DNA from: Pelomonas cellulosilytica
Lineage (GTDB): Bacteria > Pseudomonadota > Gammaproteobacteria > Burkholderiales > Burkholderiaceae_C
Direction: 5' to 3'
Length of the DNA stretch: 64,000 nt
Assembly: GCF_021353265.1 (NCBI RefSeq)
Contig: NZ_JAJTWU010000011.1
Coordinates: 165,276 to 229,275 of the forward strand
The position numbers were made by a program, and so were the translations under genes. Every line of letters starts with the position of its first letter. The stretch's first letter is position 1. Shown here in pieces: positions 63,882 through 64,000 of this stretch. The notes under the pieces are model-generated. The model was not told the DNA's origin. It made no database searches and saw nothing but the letters and a program-made list of their open reading frames with translations.

Positions 63882-64000
63882 GTGCGCTCAGCATGAGCGC
63901 ACTTCTCGCGGGTGCAAGTCCCGTCGTAAGTTGATCACAGCGAACGAAGCGAAGCGCAACTGCATGAGGGTGACCGGGTGTGGGAAGGAAGCGTGGAGCG
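63882..64000 (+). mobile_element. Group II intron, 5' end (runs off the window)
   Basis: The 119 bases after the terminator begin GTGCGCTC-AGCAT-GAGCGCAC, a GUGYG-type start with the domain I terminal hairpin, followed by GGGTGCAAGTCCCGTC, typical of bacterial group II intron domain I. Insertion directly after a terminator T-run is the habit of class C introns. The reverse transcriptase and domains V-VI would lie to the right of the window. Confidence 0.85.

Overview
The window reads as chromosomal DNA of a high-G+C betaproteobacterium, most like the Burkholderiales group that contains Roseateles, Mitsuaria and Rubrivivax. This is inferred from protein resemblance, strong GC3 bias, the trxB/ftsK/lolA/rarA and rpmB-rpmG neighbourhoods, and CTGT-N8-ACAG (LexA) and -24/-12 (sigma-54) signals. 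Most of the window is ordinary chromosome. Accessory DNA is limited to three places: a hypothetical gene near 17.9-18.3 kb, a mobile element at 25.5-27.5 kb, and a group II intron entering at the right edge.

Layout. 0-6 kb: TRAP transporter genes dctP/dctQ, a LysR regulator, a MATE exporter, a DUF3717/DUF1289 protein and trpS on the minus strand, divergent from purN. 6-18 kb: membrane protein, RsmB-type rRNA methyltransferase, fatty acid desaturase, L33/L28, thioredoxin reductase, a Crp/Fnr regulator, ftsK, lolA, rarA and a GltI-like binding protein. 18-25.5 kb: a DctB/DctD (AauS/AauR)-type two-component pair beside livHMGF, which is preceded by an excellent sigma-54 promoter. 25.5-27.5 kb: an element with 46-bp inverted ends carrying one TnpB-related RuvC nuclease gene under a recA-like LexA-boxed promoter, with a structured 3' non-coding tail.

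27.5-36 kb: PhoD phosphatase, FadL-type porin, Leu/Phe-type amino-acid dehydrogenase, a PF10014-like 2-oxoglutarate dioxygenase and a ferredoxin-reductase. 36-48 kb: rhomboid protease, tRNA-Leu(CAA), cysM, a TusA-like protein, galU, a degenerate 2-hydroxyacid dehydrogenase, valS, a small His-rich/ferredoxin/two-component operon, an amidase and GMP reductase. 48-58.5 kb: ketoacyl-ACP synthase III, a regulator-kinase-porin operon, and a divergent heavy-metal RND efflux operon. 58.5-64 kb: chemoreceptor with an outer-membrane protein, exonuclease I, a degenerate GGDEF protein, a mini flagellar rod protein behind a sigma-28 promoter, a terminator, and directly after its T-run the 5' end of a group II intron.

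The best candidate for something unusual is the 25.5-27.5 kb element. A LexA operator sits inside the promoter of a TnpB-like RNA-guided-nuclease relative, and the unit is bounded by long terminal inverted repeats rather than ending like a classical IS200/IS605 element. Next in interest are the sigma-54/AauRS-like/livHMGF arrangement, with its altered GAFTGA loop, and the terminator-targeted intron.
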